From Nannocystaceae bacterium (GTDB lineage Bacteria; Myxococcota_A; Polyangia; Nannocystales; Nannocystaceae): a stretch of 64,000 nt of DNA. The stretch is from contig JAIBBS010000012.1 in NCBI GenBank assembly GCA_019694555.1, positions 1-64,000 on the forward strand. The letters are read 5' to 3'. A model generated the notes under the pieces. The model did no database searches and was not told where the DNA came from. It saw only the letters and a program-made list of their open reading frames with translations. Position numbers and translations under genes: made by a program. Below are positions 9,007-17,327 of the stretch, one piece after another. Numbering within the stretch: the first letter of the stretch is position 1; each line of letters begins with the position of its first letter.

Positions 9007-10208
9007 GGGTCCCTCGGGGTGCCCTCGGTCAGCACGAGGTTGTCGCGGGTCACCACCGCATCGTAGCCGCGGTAGCCCAGGATCGCATCGATGCGATCGC
9101 TGTGCTGGCCCGCGAGCGCACGGCAGGCGGCCGCGCCGTAGTTGACCAGGCCGCGGCCGAAGACCCGGCCCGAGCGATCGCGGATCTCGACCAGCTCGCC
9201 GCGGTCGAACTCGCCCTCGACCCGCAGCACGCCGATCGGCAGCAGCGAGGCCTTGCGCTGCAGCAGCGCCGCGATCGCGCCGTCGTTGACCACCAGCGCG
9301 CCGGCGCGGGCGCCCTGCGCGAGGCTGCGTCGCCGCGCCGGCCGCGGCGACGCCGGCCACAGCACGGTGCCGAGATCCTCGCCCGCGAGCACCCGCGAGA
9401 TCACCTGCGGCGTCGCGCCCGAGGCGATGACCGCCGGCACGCCGACCTCGGTCACCACGCGGGCTGCGGCGAGCTTGCTGGTCATGCCACCGGTGCCGCC
9501 GGCGCTGGTGCCGGTGGTGCGCGCGAGGTCGGCGGGCTCGACCCCGACCTGCTCGCGGATGCGCTGCGCGCCGGGATCGATCGCGGGGTTGGCGGTGTAG
9601 AGGCCGTCGACGTCGGTGAGCAGCAGCAGCAGGTCGGCATCGAGCGCGCGCGCGACCAGGGCCGAGAGCCCGTCGTTGTCGCCGAACGCGACCTCCGGTG
9701 CGCTCGCGCCGTCGGCGACCTGGACCTCGACCAGCTCGCGCACGCTGACGCTGTCGTTCTCGTTGAGGATCGGCAGCGTGCCCAGCTCGAGCAGGCGCAT
9801 CAACGTGGTGCGCACGCACAGCGCCCGGTCGCGATCGCCGAGGTCCTCCTGCGTCAGCAGCACCTGCGCGCACTGGACTCCCAGCTGCGCGAAGGCCTGG
9901 GTGTACAGCGCCATGAGGTGACCCTGGCCGACCGCGGCGCAGGCCTGGCGCAGGCCCAGCGATCGCGGGCGCTCGCGCAGGCCCAGCACGCGCATGCCCA
10001 TGCCGACCGCGCCGCTCGACACCAGCACCACCTCGGCGCCGCCGCGACGCAGTCGTGCGAGCTCCTCGACCAGGGCGTGCACGCGGCCGGCGGCGAGCTC
10101 GACACCGTCGTGGGTGACGACGCGGGTGCCGAACTTGACCACGAGCCGGTGCGCGTGGCCCAGGCTGCTGCGATCGGACGAGGACGCGTCGGCGGAGCGT
10201 GCGGTCAT
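9003..10208 (-). CDS. proB: Glutamate 5-kinase with C-terminal PUA domain
   Basis: 401 residues. It phosphorylates L-glutamate to the unstable gamma-glutamyl phosphate handed to ProA. The amino-acid-kinase fold begins LVVKFGTRVVTHDG (~residue 22), continues with SSGAVGMGM, then NENDSVS (substrate and feedback-proline region), FGDNDGLSA and the TDVDGLYTANP segment. GGTGGMTSKL is the late signature. A PUA domain follows (~residues 315-390), as in E. coli ProB. ATG 10208 overlaps the upstream stop (ATGA). An in-frame ATG three codons earlier (10217) is possible. Proline feedback is expected from the family. Confidence 0.95.
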   Translation of the reverse strand: MTARSADASSSDRSSLGHAHRLVVKFGTRVVTHDGVELAAGRVHALVEELARLRRGGAEVVLVSSGAVGMGMRVLGLRERPRSLGLRQACAAVGQGHLMALYTQAFAQLGVQCAQVLLTQEDLGDRDRALCVRTTLMRLLELGTLPILNENDSVSVRELVEVQVADGASAPEVAFGDNDGLSALVARALDADLLLLLTDVDGLYTANPAIDPGAQRIREQVGVEPADLARTTGTSAGGTGGMTSKLAAARVVTEVGVPAVIASGATPQVISRVLAGEDLGTVLWPASPRPARRRSLAQGARAGALVVNDGAIAALLQRKASLLPIGVLRVEGEFDRGELVEIRDRSGRVFGRGLVNYGAAACRALAGQHSDRIDAILGYRGYDAVVTRDNLVLTEGTPRDP

Positions 10209-10789
10209 GGCAGCCATCCGGTGGGATCGTCGACGCCGGCGCCGGTGCGGACGCGGCTGCGTCGCTGGCTCGCGATCGCGGCGCGGGCATCGTCGACGAG
10301 GATGCTCGGGATCCGTACGCTCGCGCGCGCGCCGTGCAGCGCGATGCCGCCGCGCAGCATGTCGCGTCGCACCGCGCGGACGTTGTCGAAGCCCAGCCGC
10401 TGGCTGCGGCCCGCGGGATCGACCTCGACCACGGCGGTGTCGGTCACCAGCACCGCGCGCCGCGACAGCCGCTCGCGCACCAGCGCGAACAGCAGCGGCA
10501 GGCACACCGCCAGCAGCGGCTGCCACAGCGAGGACAGCGGCTGCAGCCAGAACTCCGGCGCGAGCAACGACACCAGCGCCAGCGCGATCACGACCAGGCC
10601 GCCGCCCAGCACGATCGGCGCGCGCTCGATCTCGGCCTTCTCGCCCCACCACACCAGCGCCTCGCCGAACTCGAGGTGACGCGCGAGATCCAGCGGCACC
10701 ACGCCGGGGGACGGCGGCGCGCCGTGGGCGAGGATGCGCGCGCCGGGCTCGTGCGTGGGCTTGCCACCGGGCAGGGCCTGGAGCGTCAT
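10205..10789 (-). CDS. Membrane protein with bacterial PH-like (bPH2) domain
   Basis: 194 residues. A Pro/Gly-rich N-terminus and an LEFGEALVWWGEKAE segment are followed by two adjacent hydrophobic helices (~residues 58-75 and 87-103), then LSRRAVLVTDTAVVEVDPAGR, a strand pattern like the YdbT/bPH2 family. The function of these membrane-anchored PH-like proteins is mostly unknown. It overlaps aroC upstream and proB downstream by 4 nt each, so it is translated as part of the aroC-proBA operon although nothing links it to amino-acid synthesis. The assignment rests on pattern and hydrophobicity, so the domain name is tentative. Confidence 0.6.
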   Translation of the reverse strand: MTLQALPGGKPTHEPGARILAHGAPPSPGVVPLDLARHLEFGEALVWWGEKAEIERAPIVLGGGLVVIALALVSLLAPEFWLQPLSSLWQPLLAVCLPLLFALVRERLSRRAVLVTDTAVVEVDPAGRSQRLGFDNVRAVRRDMLRGGIALHGARASVRIPSILVDDARAAIASQRRSRVRTGAGVDDPTGWLP

Positions 10790-11901
10790 GGCGCGAGCTC
10801 CTGCGCGCGGATGCCCTGACGCCGCAGCAACGCGTCGAGCACGACGATCGCGGCCATGGCCTCGACCATCGGCACCGCGCGCGGCACCACGCAGGGATCG
10901 TGGCGTCCGCGCGCGCGGTAGCGCGTGGCCTCGCCCTCGCGGGTGACGGTGTCCTGCTCGACGAAGATCGTGGCGACGGGCTTGAACGCCACCGCGAAGC
11001 GGATGGTTTCGCCGTTGGAGATGCCGCCCTGGATGCCGCCGCTGTGGTTGGTGCGCGTGGCCACCGGCGGCGCGGGGGCGCGCTGCGGCGCGGGCACGAA
11101 CGGATCGTTGTGCACGCTGCCGCGCATGGTCGCGGCCGCGAAGCCCTCGCCGAGCTCGAAGCCGCGGCTGGCCGGCAAGCTCATCATCGCGTGGGCCAGC
11201 GTCGCCGACAGCTTGTCGAACACCGGCTCGCCCAGCCCCGCCGGGACGCCGCGCACGAGCGCACGGATGACGCCGCCGACGGTGTCGCCGGCCTTGCGCG
11301 CCTGCTCGACGCACGCGGTCATGGCCGCGGCCGCGTCGGGATCGGGGCAGCGCACGACGCTGGCGTCGACCTCGGTGCGCGTGAGCAGCGGCTCGTCGGG
11401 CGCAGGCGCGAGCACATCCCCGATGCGTTCGACCCACGCGAGCACGTCGATGCCGCGCGCGGCGAGCAGGTCCTCGGCGAGCGCGCCGGCGGCCACGCGC
11501 GCGACGGTCTCGCGCGCCGACGCCCGCCCGCCGCCCTCGACGAAGCGCAGGCCGAAGCGCGCGTCGTAGGTGAAGTCGGCGTGCGAGGGGCGGTACACCC
11601 GCTGCAGCTCGTCGTAGTCGCTGCCGCGCGCCGCGACGTTGCGGACCATCATCGCGATCGGCGTGCCCAGCGTCAGGCCGCTGCTGGGCTCGACGCCGCT
11701 GAGCACCTCGATCGCGTCGGGCTCGGCGCGCTGCGACGTGAGCGGCTGGCCCGGCCGCCGCCGCGCGAGCTGGGCCGCGATGCGCTCGTGCGGGAAGCGG
11801 TGGCCGGATGGACAGCCGTCGACCACCACGCCCACGCCGGCGCCGTGCGACTCGCCGAAGCTGGTCACGCGGAAGCGTTCACCGATGGAGTTGCCGGGCA
11901 C
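10786..11901 (-). CDS. aroC: Chorismate synthase
   Basis: 371 residues. It converts EPSP to chorismate with reduced FMN, the last step of the shikimate pathway. Signatures: FGESHGAGVGVVVDGCP at the N-terminus, RPSHADFTYDARFG, GGGRASARETVARVAAGALA, and late NHSGGIQGGISNGE with FKPVATI. Homologues normally begin a few residues before GNSxGxxFRVTxFGESHG, so the GTG at 11901 is preferred. An ATG at 11970 would add 23 residues and its codon would overlap the start of the divergent gene. A TACACT hexamer 13 nt upstream of the GTG supports the choice. First gene of aroC-PH-proB-proA. Confidence 0.94.
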   Translation of the reverse strand: MPGNSIGERFRVTSFGESHGAGVGVVVDGCPSGHRFPHERIAAQLARRRPGQPLTSQRAEPDAIEVLSGVEPSSGLTLGTPIAMMVRNVAARGSDYDELQRVYRPSHADFTYDARFGLRFVEGGGRASARETVARVAAGALAEDLLAARGIDVLAWVERIGDVLAPAPDEPLLTRTEVDASVVRCPDPDAAAAMTACVEQARKAGDTVGGVIRALVRGVPAGLGEPVFDKLSATLAHAMMSLPASRGFELGEGFAAATMRGSVHNDPFVPAPQRAPAPPVATRTNHSGGIQGGISNGETIRFAVAFKPVATIFVEQDTVTREGEATRYRARGRHDPCVVPRAVPMVEAMAAIVVLDALLRRQGIRAQELAP

Positions 11902-11914
11902 GGGCGGCGCGGCC

Positions 11915-11920
11915 AGTGTA
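11915..11920 (-). promoter_or_regulatory. -10-like hexamer TACACT upstream of aroC
   Basis: On the minus strand TACACT lies 13 nt before the GTG at 11901. The same hexamer precedes the response-regulator gene (42581-42576) and the polymerase gene (48606-48611). No convincing -35 is visible. If real, the aroC leader is only about 6-8 nt long and the shorter aroC start is correct. Confidence 0.4.
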
Positions 11921-11968
11921 GCAGGGCTCGACACCGCGTACGCGCCGTGATCCACTGCGGGCGCGGTC

Positions 11969-12697
11969 ATGCCCGACGACGAACGACTCGCCCGGCTCGA
12001 AGCGCTGCTCAAGCTCGACGAGCGCCTCGCATCGCTCGAACGGGCGCGGCCCGAGCGCAGCCCGTGGTGGCGGCAGGCGCCGCTGGTGGTCGCGTACGGC
12101 GGCATCTTGGCGTTGGTGCCGGCGCTCGTCACCGGCGTGTCGGGCTACTTCCAGAACCAGCGCCAGTTCGAGCTGAGCAAGCGCGAGCACGAGCAGCAGC
12201 AGACGCTCGCGTACCTGCAGCTCGCCGTCGACGCGGCCGCGCCCGAGGCCACGCGTGCGCAGGTGCTGCGGTTCCTCGTCGCGATCGATCCCGGCAACGC
12301 CGTCGGGTCGTGGGCGCAGGCCGAGCTCGGGTTGGTGCAGCAGAAGCTCGACGAGCTCGCGCAGCAGAAGCAGACCGTGACCGCCGACGCCGACGACACC
12401 GACGCGAAGGCCGCTGCGGCCGAGCGCGACGCCGCGGCCGCGGAGGCGGCAGCGAAGGCCGATCCGCGCCAGGCTCCGACCGCGGCGAGCAAGACCGCCC
12501 ACGCGCTCGCGCTGCGGCGCGAGGCCGATCGCAAGCGCGACCAGCTCGATGCGATCGCCACCCGCACCGGCGACGCACCGCTCACGGTGATGGAGCTGCG
12601 CAGCGGCAGCGAGGCGGTCGCGAACAAGCCGGTGGTGGTCGATCGGGTGCTGTTCGACCGCGTGATGCGTCGGGCCGACGCGATCGAGTCGCCCTGA
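11969..12697 (+). CDS. Single-pass membrane protein with long coiled coil, unknown function
   Basis: 242 residues. A charged helix (residues 1-30) is followed by WWRQAPLVVAYGGILALVPALV, one transmembrane segment near residues 33-55, then ~130 residues of Glu/Gln/Ala/Lys-rich helix with strong coiled-coil character and a short folded C-terminus. The central GNAVGSWAQAEL may be a turn. No enzyme motif is visible. The C-terminal bulk is probably cytoplasmic or periplasmic scaffolding, and orientation cannot be set from sequence. It is divergent from aroC. The next gene is ~125 nt downstream with its own start, so this is probably monocistronic. Confidence 0.65.
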   Translation: MPDDERLARLEALLKLDERLASLERARPERSPWWRQAPLVVAYGGILALVPALVTGVSGYFQNQRQFELSKREHEQQQTLAYLQLAVDAAAPEATRAQVLRFLVAIDPGNAVGSWAQAELGLVQQKLDELAQQKQTVTADADDTDAKAAAAERDAAAAEAAAKADPRQAPTAASKTAHALALRREADRKRDQLDAIATRTGDAPLTVMELRSGSEAVANKPVVVDRVLFDRVMRRADAIESP

Positions 12698-12821
12698 CCG
12701 CGGCGGCGTGCGGCATTCGCACCGCGGTCGGGTCGTGCCCGGGCCCCGGCGCGAACACGGTTCGCCGGCGTCGTGGCCCCACGCGGTGCGCCGCAGGCCG
12801 GCGCGCGTCGTCTTCGGATCG

Positions 12822-13973
12822 ATGAACGCGCGCGCGACGGGGGCGATCGGGCTGTGGTTGTGTGCCTGCGGGGGCGCCGGGGCGAGCGAGGGCGGCGGCG
12901 CATCGAGCACGGACGTCGCGGACGCGAGCACCGCGTCCGCGGACAGCAGCAGCGACGGCGGCACCGCGAGCAGCCGCGGTGCCGACAGCGGCGGTGCAGA
13001 CGGCAGCAGCGGTCGCGGCAGCGACGGCACCAGCAGCGGTGGCGCGGGCGGCAGCAGCAGCAGCGGCGGTGGCGAGGACAACGGCAGCGAGGCCGGAGGC
13101 ACCACCGGCGAGCCCACGTGCCCGCCCGGCGACGGTCCGCCCGGTCCCGCGATCCGCAAGTTCGACGTCGTCACCTTCAGCTGCGGCATGATGGCGGGCT
13201 GCCCGTCCGACGACGACCAGTGCTTCTGCAGCGATCACTTCGACGCGCTCGACGTCGGCCCGGCGCACTACCTCGCGACCGGCACCGACGCGCACAAGGC
13301 CCAGGTGTGGGCCGGCGGCAACTTCCAGGCGGTCTACGTCGACGATCTCAACACCGGCTGGCGCAGCGGCGGCCAGGCCCGCGCCGATGACGTCATGATG
13401 AAGGCGCAGACCGACTTCGACTGCGGTGTGCCGCAGTGGTTCGTCGTGAACGAGATCTCCGCCGGCGCGTGGCCCGACGACGCCGACTACCGCGCGTTCG
13501 TGATCGACTTCGCGACCGCGATGGACGTCGACTACGACAAGCAGCTCGTCATCGCCGCGCCCTTCGATGGTCCCGGCGCGCACGCGGGCGACTGGGCCGC
13601 GCTGGCCGAGCACGCGTTCATCGCCGCCGAAGCCTACCTCTCGGGCCACGAGGTCAACAACAACGGCAACTCGGTGAGCTGGTGCGTCGATCGCTACCAG
13701 GAGACCATCGATGCCTACGACGCACTCGGCGTCGGGCTCGACCGGCTGTTCCTCATCGAGCACTTCGGCCAGACCACCGCCGACAAGAGCTGGGGTCGCG
13801 CCGGGGTCTCGGTCGCCGGCTGGCACAACGCCATCGAGGCGCGCTCCGCCGCGGCGCAGGCGGTGGGCTTCGCGGGCTTCATCAGCTACGCGTGGAGCTG
13901 GAACCTCATGCACGAGACCGACGAGAACCGGCTCGCGTTCGAGGCCACCTACGTCGCGCAGTCGCTGCCGTGA
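12822..13973 (+). CDS. Lipoprotein with Ser/Gly linker and a possible glycosidase-like barrel
   Basis: 383 residues from ATG 12822, chosen because it begins a lipoprotein signal (AIGLWLCAC, lipid cysteine at 16). The frame is open upstream, but that part is Arg-rich and lacks signal character. A ~95-residue Ser/Gly/Asp/Ala linker leads to a ~265-residue domain with a (beta-alpha)-repeat feel: WFVVNEIS near the middle, then RLFLIEHFGQT and FISYAWSWNLM. Two glutamates at strand ends (VNEI and LIEH) would fit the acid/base and nucleophile of a retaining TIM-barrel glycoside hydrolase. This is inference, and no family was recognised. An outer-membrane or surface location is expected. Confidence 0.6.
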   Translation: MNARATGAIGLWLCACGGAGASEGGGASSTDVADASTASADSSSDGGTASSRGADSGGADGSSGRGSDGTSSGGAGGSSSSGGGEDNGSEAGGTTGEPTCPPGDGPPGPAIRKFDVVTFSCGMMAGCPSDDDQCFCSDHFDALDVGPAHYLATGTDAHKAQVWAGGNFQAVYVDDLNTGWRSGGQARADDVMMKAQTDFDCGVPQWFVVNEISAGAWPDDADYRAFVIDFATAMDVDYDKQLVIAAPFDGPGAHAGDWAALAEHAFIAAEAYLSGHEVNNNGNSVSWCVDRYQETIDAYDALGVGLDRLFLIEHFGQTTADKSWGRAGVSVAGWHNAIEARSAAAQAVGFAGFISYAWSWNLMHETDENRLAFEATYVAQSLP

Positions 13974-14070
13974 TCGCAGCGGCGCCGGGGCTGCAACGGC
14001 CTCGCAGCGGTGGCCGATGGTGGCTTCGCGTCGCACTGTGGCCAGCACCGGCCGCGACGCGGAGCCCACG

Positions 14071-14460
14071 ATGCGCCGCCGTGTCCGTCCGCCGTGTCCG
14101 TCCGTGCTCGAGTCGCTGCTGCGCGAGCTGCCGCCGCGCGACGAGGCTCGCACCCGCGTGGCGGTGCCGGGCCAGCGCGCGCTGGTGCTGGCGGAGCGAC
14201 GCGGGGTCGTCACCGCGCTCGAGCTGCGTGGTCCCGACGGCGCGGTCGAGCTGACGCTGGAGTTCGCGCCCGAGGGCCTGCGCGCGCGCCTGCATGCGGC
14301 CACGCTCGAGCTCGACGCAGTCGGTGAGCTGGCGCTGCGCTGTGATCGCTTCGCACTGCAGGCCGAACGCGGCGCCCGCATCGAGGCGCCGCGCGGCGCC
14401 ATCGAGCTCGACGCCGGCGACGACGTGGTCGTCACCGGCGAGCGCATCCTGCTCAACTGA
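14071..14460 (+). CDS. Small beta-repeat protein at the head of a type VI-like cassette
   Basis: 129 residues. After a basic N-terminus, alternating short strands repeat: FALQAERGARIEAPRGAIEL is followed by DAGDDVVVTGERILL. This periodic G-A-x-I-E pattern resembles the beta-helical stalk of VgrG/gp5 spikes and parts of DUF3540-type proteins in type VI clusters. It ends 7 nt before the first DUF2169 gene, so it is surely co-transcribed. Its role could be a spike adaptor or a co-loader for the PAAR-like protein. The family assignment is tentative, with no enzymatic motif. The ATG was chosen because the region upstream is Arg-rich and unlike a protein. Confidence 0.5.
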   Translation: MRRRVRPPCPSVLESLLRELPPRDEARTRVAVPGQRALVLAERRGVVTALELRGPDGAVELTLEFAPEGLRARLHAATLELDAVGELALRCDRFALQAERGARIEAPRGAIELDAGDDVVVTGERILLN

Positions 14461-14467
14461 GGCCGCG

Positions 14468-15427
14468 ATGAAGCTCGACAACGCCACCTCGGTGCCCGCG
14501 ACGCTGCTGCGCGGCGAGCTGCGTGCGGGCGAGATGCTCGCCATCGTGGTCGCCCGCACCACCCACGCGGTGCACGCCCACGGAGGCCTCGCGGCCCACG
14601 ACCCCGACGCCGCCGCGCCGCAGCCGTCGCAACAACCCACGCCGCTGGGCGTGGTGCCGGGCGACCGCGTGCCGCTGCGCGAGGGCGTCGACGTGTGGGT
14701 CCACGGCCACGTCGAGCGCAGCCGACCGGTGCCGGCGACGGAGGTCTCGCTGCGGGTGGGCGAGGTGACGCGGAGCCTGATCGTCGTCGGCGATCGTCGA
14801 TTCCGCGCCGACGGCAGCATCGAGTCGCCGGCGCCGCTGCAGCGCATGCCGTTGACCTACGCGCACGCCTACGGCGGCACGATCGTGCGCGACACGCTCG
14901 AGTGCAGCCACCCCGAGAACCCCGGCGGCCGCGGCTTCGTGCCCGAGGGCGCCGTGGTCGAGGGCGTGGCGCTGCCCAACGTCGAGTGGTCCGACGATCG
15001 CCTGCACGCGTGGAGCGATCGGCCGCGCCCCGCCGGCTTCGCGCCGCTGCCGGCCGACTCGCCGATGCAGCTGCTGCGCAGCGTGCGGGTCGATCCCGCG
15101 GCGCCGACGGGCTTCCGCATCACCCGCGAGCACCACCGCTGCGCGCACCCGCGGCTGTGCTTCGGACGGCTCGAGGCCGGCACGCCGATCGTGCTCGAGG
15201 GCGTGGGCGTGCGCGATGCGATCGCGTTCGCGTTGCCCTCGCCGTCGCTTTCGTTGCAGGTCACGCTCGGCAGCGCCGTGCATGCGCTGCCGCTGGTGCT
15301 CGACACCATCGGCGTGCTCGCCGACGAGGCCAAGGTGCTGCTGACCTACCGCGCCGCGTTCCGCTACGAGATCGTCGCGCACCAGCAGCGCCGGGTGCGG
15401 CTGCTCGCGCACGGAGGTGGACGGTGA
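14468..15427 (+). CDS. DUF2169 protein (type VI secretion effector-adaptor family), copy 1
   Basis: 319 residues. DUF2169 hallmarks: VDVWVHGHV with a following SLRVGEV, then QRMPLTYAHAYGGT and HPENPGGRGF, and a C-terminal HHRCAHPRLCFGRLEAG. DUF2169 proteins sit next to PAAR or VgrG genes and act as chaperone/adaptors that load PAAR-linked effectors onto the type VI spike. The stop overlaps the start of the PAAR-like gene (GTGA) and a second DUF2169 gene follows. No tube, sheath, baseplate or ClpV gene lies in this window, so this is a satellite cassette that needs a secretion machine elsewhere. Confidence 0.8.
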   Translation: MKLDNATSVPATLLRGELRAGEMLAIVVARTTHAVHAHGGLAAHDPDAAAPQPSQQPTPLGVVPGDRVPLREGVDVWVHGHVERSRPVPATEVSLRVGEVTRSLIVVGDRRFRADGSIESPAPLQRMPLTYAHAYGGTIVRDTLECSHPENPGGRGFVPEGAVVEGVALPNVEWSDDRLHAWSDRPRPAGFAPLPADSPMQLLRSVRVDPAAPTGFRITREHHRCAHPRLCFGRLEAGTPIVLEGVGVRDAIAFALPSPSLSLQVTLGSAVHALPLVLDTIGVLADEAKVLLTYRAAFRYEIVAHQQRRVRLLAHGGGR

Positions 15428-16236
15428 CGACGATGAACGCGGCTGCCCTCCACGCCAGCGACATGTTCCTCGCGGTCACCGCTCACGACGCGTTGCCATC
15501 GCCGCCGTTGCCGCCGATGCTGCCGCACGTCGAGGGCACCAAGCTGGAGTGGTTTCCGAGCTTCGCGAAGCTGGCGCGGCGCGTGCTGGTGGAGTCGTCG
15601 GCCGCCGTGCAGCAAGGCCACGACGTCGGCCTGTTCATCCCGCACGTGCCGATCCCGGCGTGGCCGACGAACTGGGCGCTGGCCAAGACGATCCCGGCGT
15701 CGAGCTGCAAGGCGATGTACGGTTGCGCGACGGTGCTGGTGCAGGGCCTGCCCATTGCAGCGTACAGCCCTGGCGTGGCGAACCTGCTGGCCTGCGCCGA
15801 TCCGGCGAGCATGCCGCTGGGCGAGGTGCCGACGGCACTGGTCGGTCGCACCGTGCGGGTCGGGCTCTCGCTGGCAGACCTGGCGCGGGGCCGGGCCGAC
15901 GTCGAGATCGACCAGGCGCTGTCGCTGGGCCTGCGCGCGGCATTCCGCGCGGTCGCGAAGCCGTCGGTCGACGCGATCAGTCGCCGCATCGTGGCCAGCT
16001 GGGCGCGGTGGGGCTGGACCCGCGAGCCGACCGCGGACGCCGTGCAGCTGGTCACCAGCGTGCTCGACAAGCAGGCGCGCACGTGGCTCAAGAAGGGCGT
16101 GGGCAAGCTGGTGCCGGCAGCCAAGTCGGCGATCGGGCGTCGGCTCGTCGCCGACGCGCCGCCAGCGGTGGATCCGGCGGCGATCTACGACGACGGCATG
16201 CTCGACGCGATCCCGCGGCTGCAGGGGGCGCCGTGA
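15424..16236 (+). CDS. PAAR-like (DUF4150-type) spike-tip protein with a C-terminal helical extension
   Basis: 270 residues. The N-terminal ~135 residues have PAAR/DUF4150-like features: GHDVGLFIPHVPIP, then SSCKAMYGCATVLVQGLP, which parallels the GS-x-TVFINGKPA core of PAAR proteins, and Cys/Pro-rich turns. About 130 residues of mostly helical sequence follow (LADLARGRADVEI... to the end), with no recognised toxin motif. PAAR proteins cap the VgrG spike and carry effectors into target cells. The extension is the candidate effector or an effector-docking region. GTG 15424 overlaps the upstream stop, and an ATG at 15433 is also possible. It lies between two DUF2169 genes. Confidence 0.65.
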   Translation: MTTMNAAALHASDMFLAVTAHDALPSPPLPPMLPHVEGTKLEWFPSFAKLARRVLVESSAAVQQGHDVGLFIPHVPIPAWPTNWALAKTIPASSCKAMYGCATVLVQGLPIAAYSPGVANLLACADPASMPLGEVPTALVGRTVRVGLSLADLARGRADVEIDQALSLGLRAAFRAVAKPSVDAISRRIVASWARWGWTREPTADAVQLVTSVLDKQARTWLKKGVGKLVPAAKSAIGRRLVADAPPAVDPAAIYDDGMLDAIPRLQGAP

Positions 16237-17327
16237 TGGCCACGCCGCTGTCGTGCGAGATCGTCGACGCGGCCGGGGGCTGTGCGCTCGCGGTGCTGCA
16301 GCTGTGCTCGCACGCGCTGGGACCGGACGCGGCACTGCGGCCGGTCGCGATCGATCCCGGTGCGATCGATCCCGCGGCGCACGAGGGTTGGTGTCCGCTC
16401 GACGATCTCGGCGTGGCCAAGCCCTGCACCGATCTGGTCGTGGTCGCGGACGCACACGCACCCGACGGGAGCGCGGTGCACGAGCTCGAGGTCGCGGTCG
16501 CGGTGCCGCAGCACGACCGCTGCGTGCGCGTGACGGTGCTGGGCGATCGGCACGTGCGCGTGCGTGGCGGTGCGATCACGTTCGAGCCGCCCGAGCGCTT
16601 TCGCAGCATGCCGCTGCAGTGGCAGCGCGCCTACGGTGGCGTCGACTCCGAGCTGCCGCTCGAGCTCGAGCGCGGCGATCCGCTGGCGCTGCTGCGGCGC
16701 CACGGTCGGCCCGGCGTCGCGCACCCGTGCAACCCGCTGGGTCGCGGCTGGATCACCGGCTGCGAGCCGGCACGCGCGGACGGCCTGCGTCTGCCCAACC
16801 TCGAGGATCCCGCATCGCGGCTGCGGCCCGAGACGCTGCTGTGCGCGCCCTCGCGGGGCTGGGCACGCTCGGTCGCGCCGCGCGCGTTGGGCTGGGTCGA
16901 TCCGGGGTGGTTCCCGCGCTGCGTGTTCGCCAACCTCGTGCCCGCGGGCGCCGAGGCCGGCACGGTCGCGCAGCTGCGCGGCGGCGTCGACGGTGGCGGC
17001 GCGATCGATCCGCGACTGTGGAGCGGTGCTGCGCCCGGGCTCGCGCTGCCGCGGCTGCACGGCGGCGAGCTGGTCGCGACCACGGGCCTGCATCCGCGCG
17101 GCGCGTGGGCGCTGCAGCTGCCGCAGCCGCCACCATCGGCGCGCGCGCGCATGGGCACCAGCACGGTGGCGCTTCTGCCCGCGGGCCTGCACACCGCGTG
17201 CGTCGATCTGCGGCGCGGGCTCGTGCACACGCTGTGGTCGAGCCTCACGCCGCTGCCGCGTGCGTGGTCGCGGCTGGGGCCGCAGCGCCGCGCGGCGCTG
17301 CAGGCCGAGACCGTGGTGCTGCCGTGA
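16236..17327 (+). CDS. DUF2169 protein (type VI secretion effector-adaptor family), copy 2
   Basis: 363 residues. It is closer to the classical DUF2169 pattern than copy 1: VAKPCTDLVVVADAHAPDG at ~residue 65, then VTVLGDRHVRVR, PERFRSMPLQWQRAYGGVD and CNPLGRGW. The ATG overlaps the PAAR-like stop by one base (TGATG), and a GTG one codon earlier is possible. Two diverged DUF2169 copies flanking one PAAR-like gene suggest separate docking faces or two cargos. The gene ends at TGA 17325-17327, and the stop of the convergent LytM-like gene begins at the very next base, leaving no room for a terminator. Confidence 0.85.
   Translation: MATPLSCEIVDAAGGCALAVLQLCSHALGPDAALRPVAIDPGAIDPAAHEGWCPLDDLGVAKPCTDLVVVADAHAPDGSAVHELEVAVAVPQHDRCVRVTVLGDRHVRVRGGAITFEPPERFRSMPLQWQRAYGGVDSELPLELERGDPLALLRRHGRPGVAHPCNPLGRGWITGCEPARADGLRLPNLEDPASRLRPETLLCAPSRGWARSVAPRALGWVDPGWFPRCVFANLVPAGAEAGTVAQLRGGVDGGGAIDPRLWSGAAPGLALPRLHGGELVATTGLHPRGAWALQLPQPPPSARARMGTSTVALLPAGLHTACVDLRRGLVHTLWSSLTPLPRAWSRLGPQRRAALQAETVVLP

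Noticed and set aside
7681-10290. A single 869-codon frame spanning proA and much of proB
   Set aside because: The ProA homology begins at GTG 9006, and the upstream part is out of frame with proB and has low-complexity Arg/Ala composition.
10786-12132. Longer aroC start at ATG 11970 or 12132
   Set aside because: The extra residues are not chorismate synthase, the ATG would overlap the start of the divergent gene, and a TACACT hexamer sits before the shorter start.
12708-12821. Upstream extension of the Ser/Gly lipoprotein
   Set aside because: It is Arg/Pro-rich without signal-peptide character. The lipobox is only placed correctly from ATG 12822.
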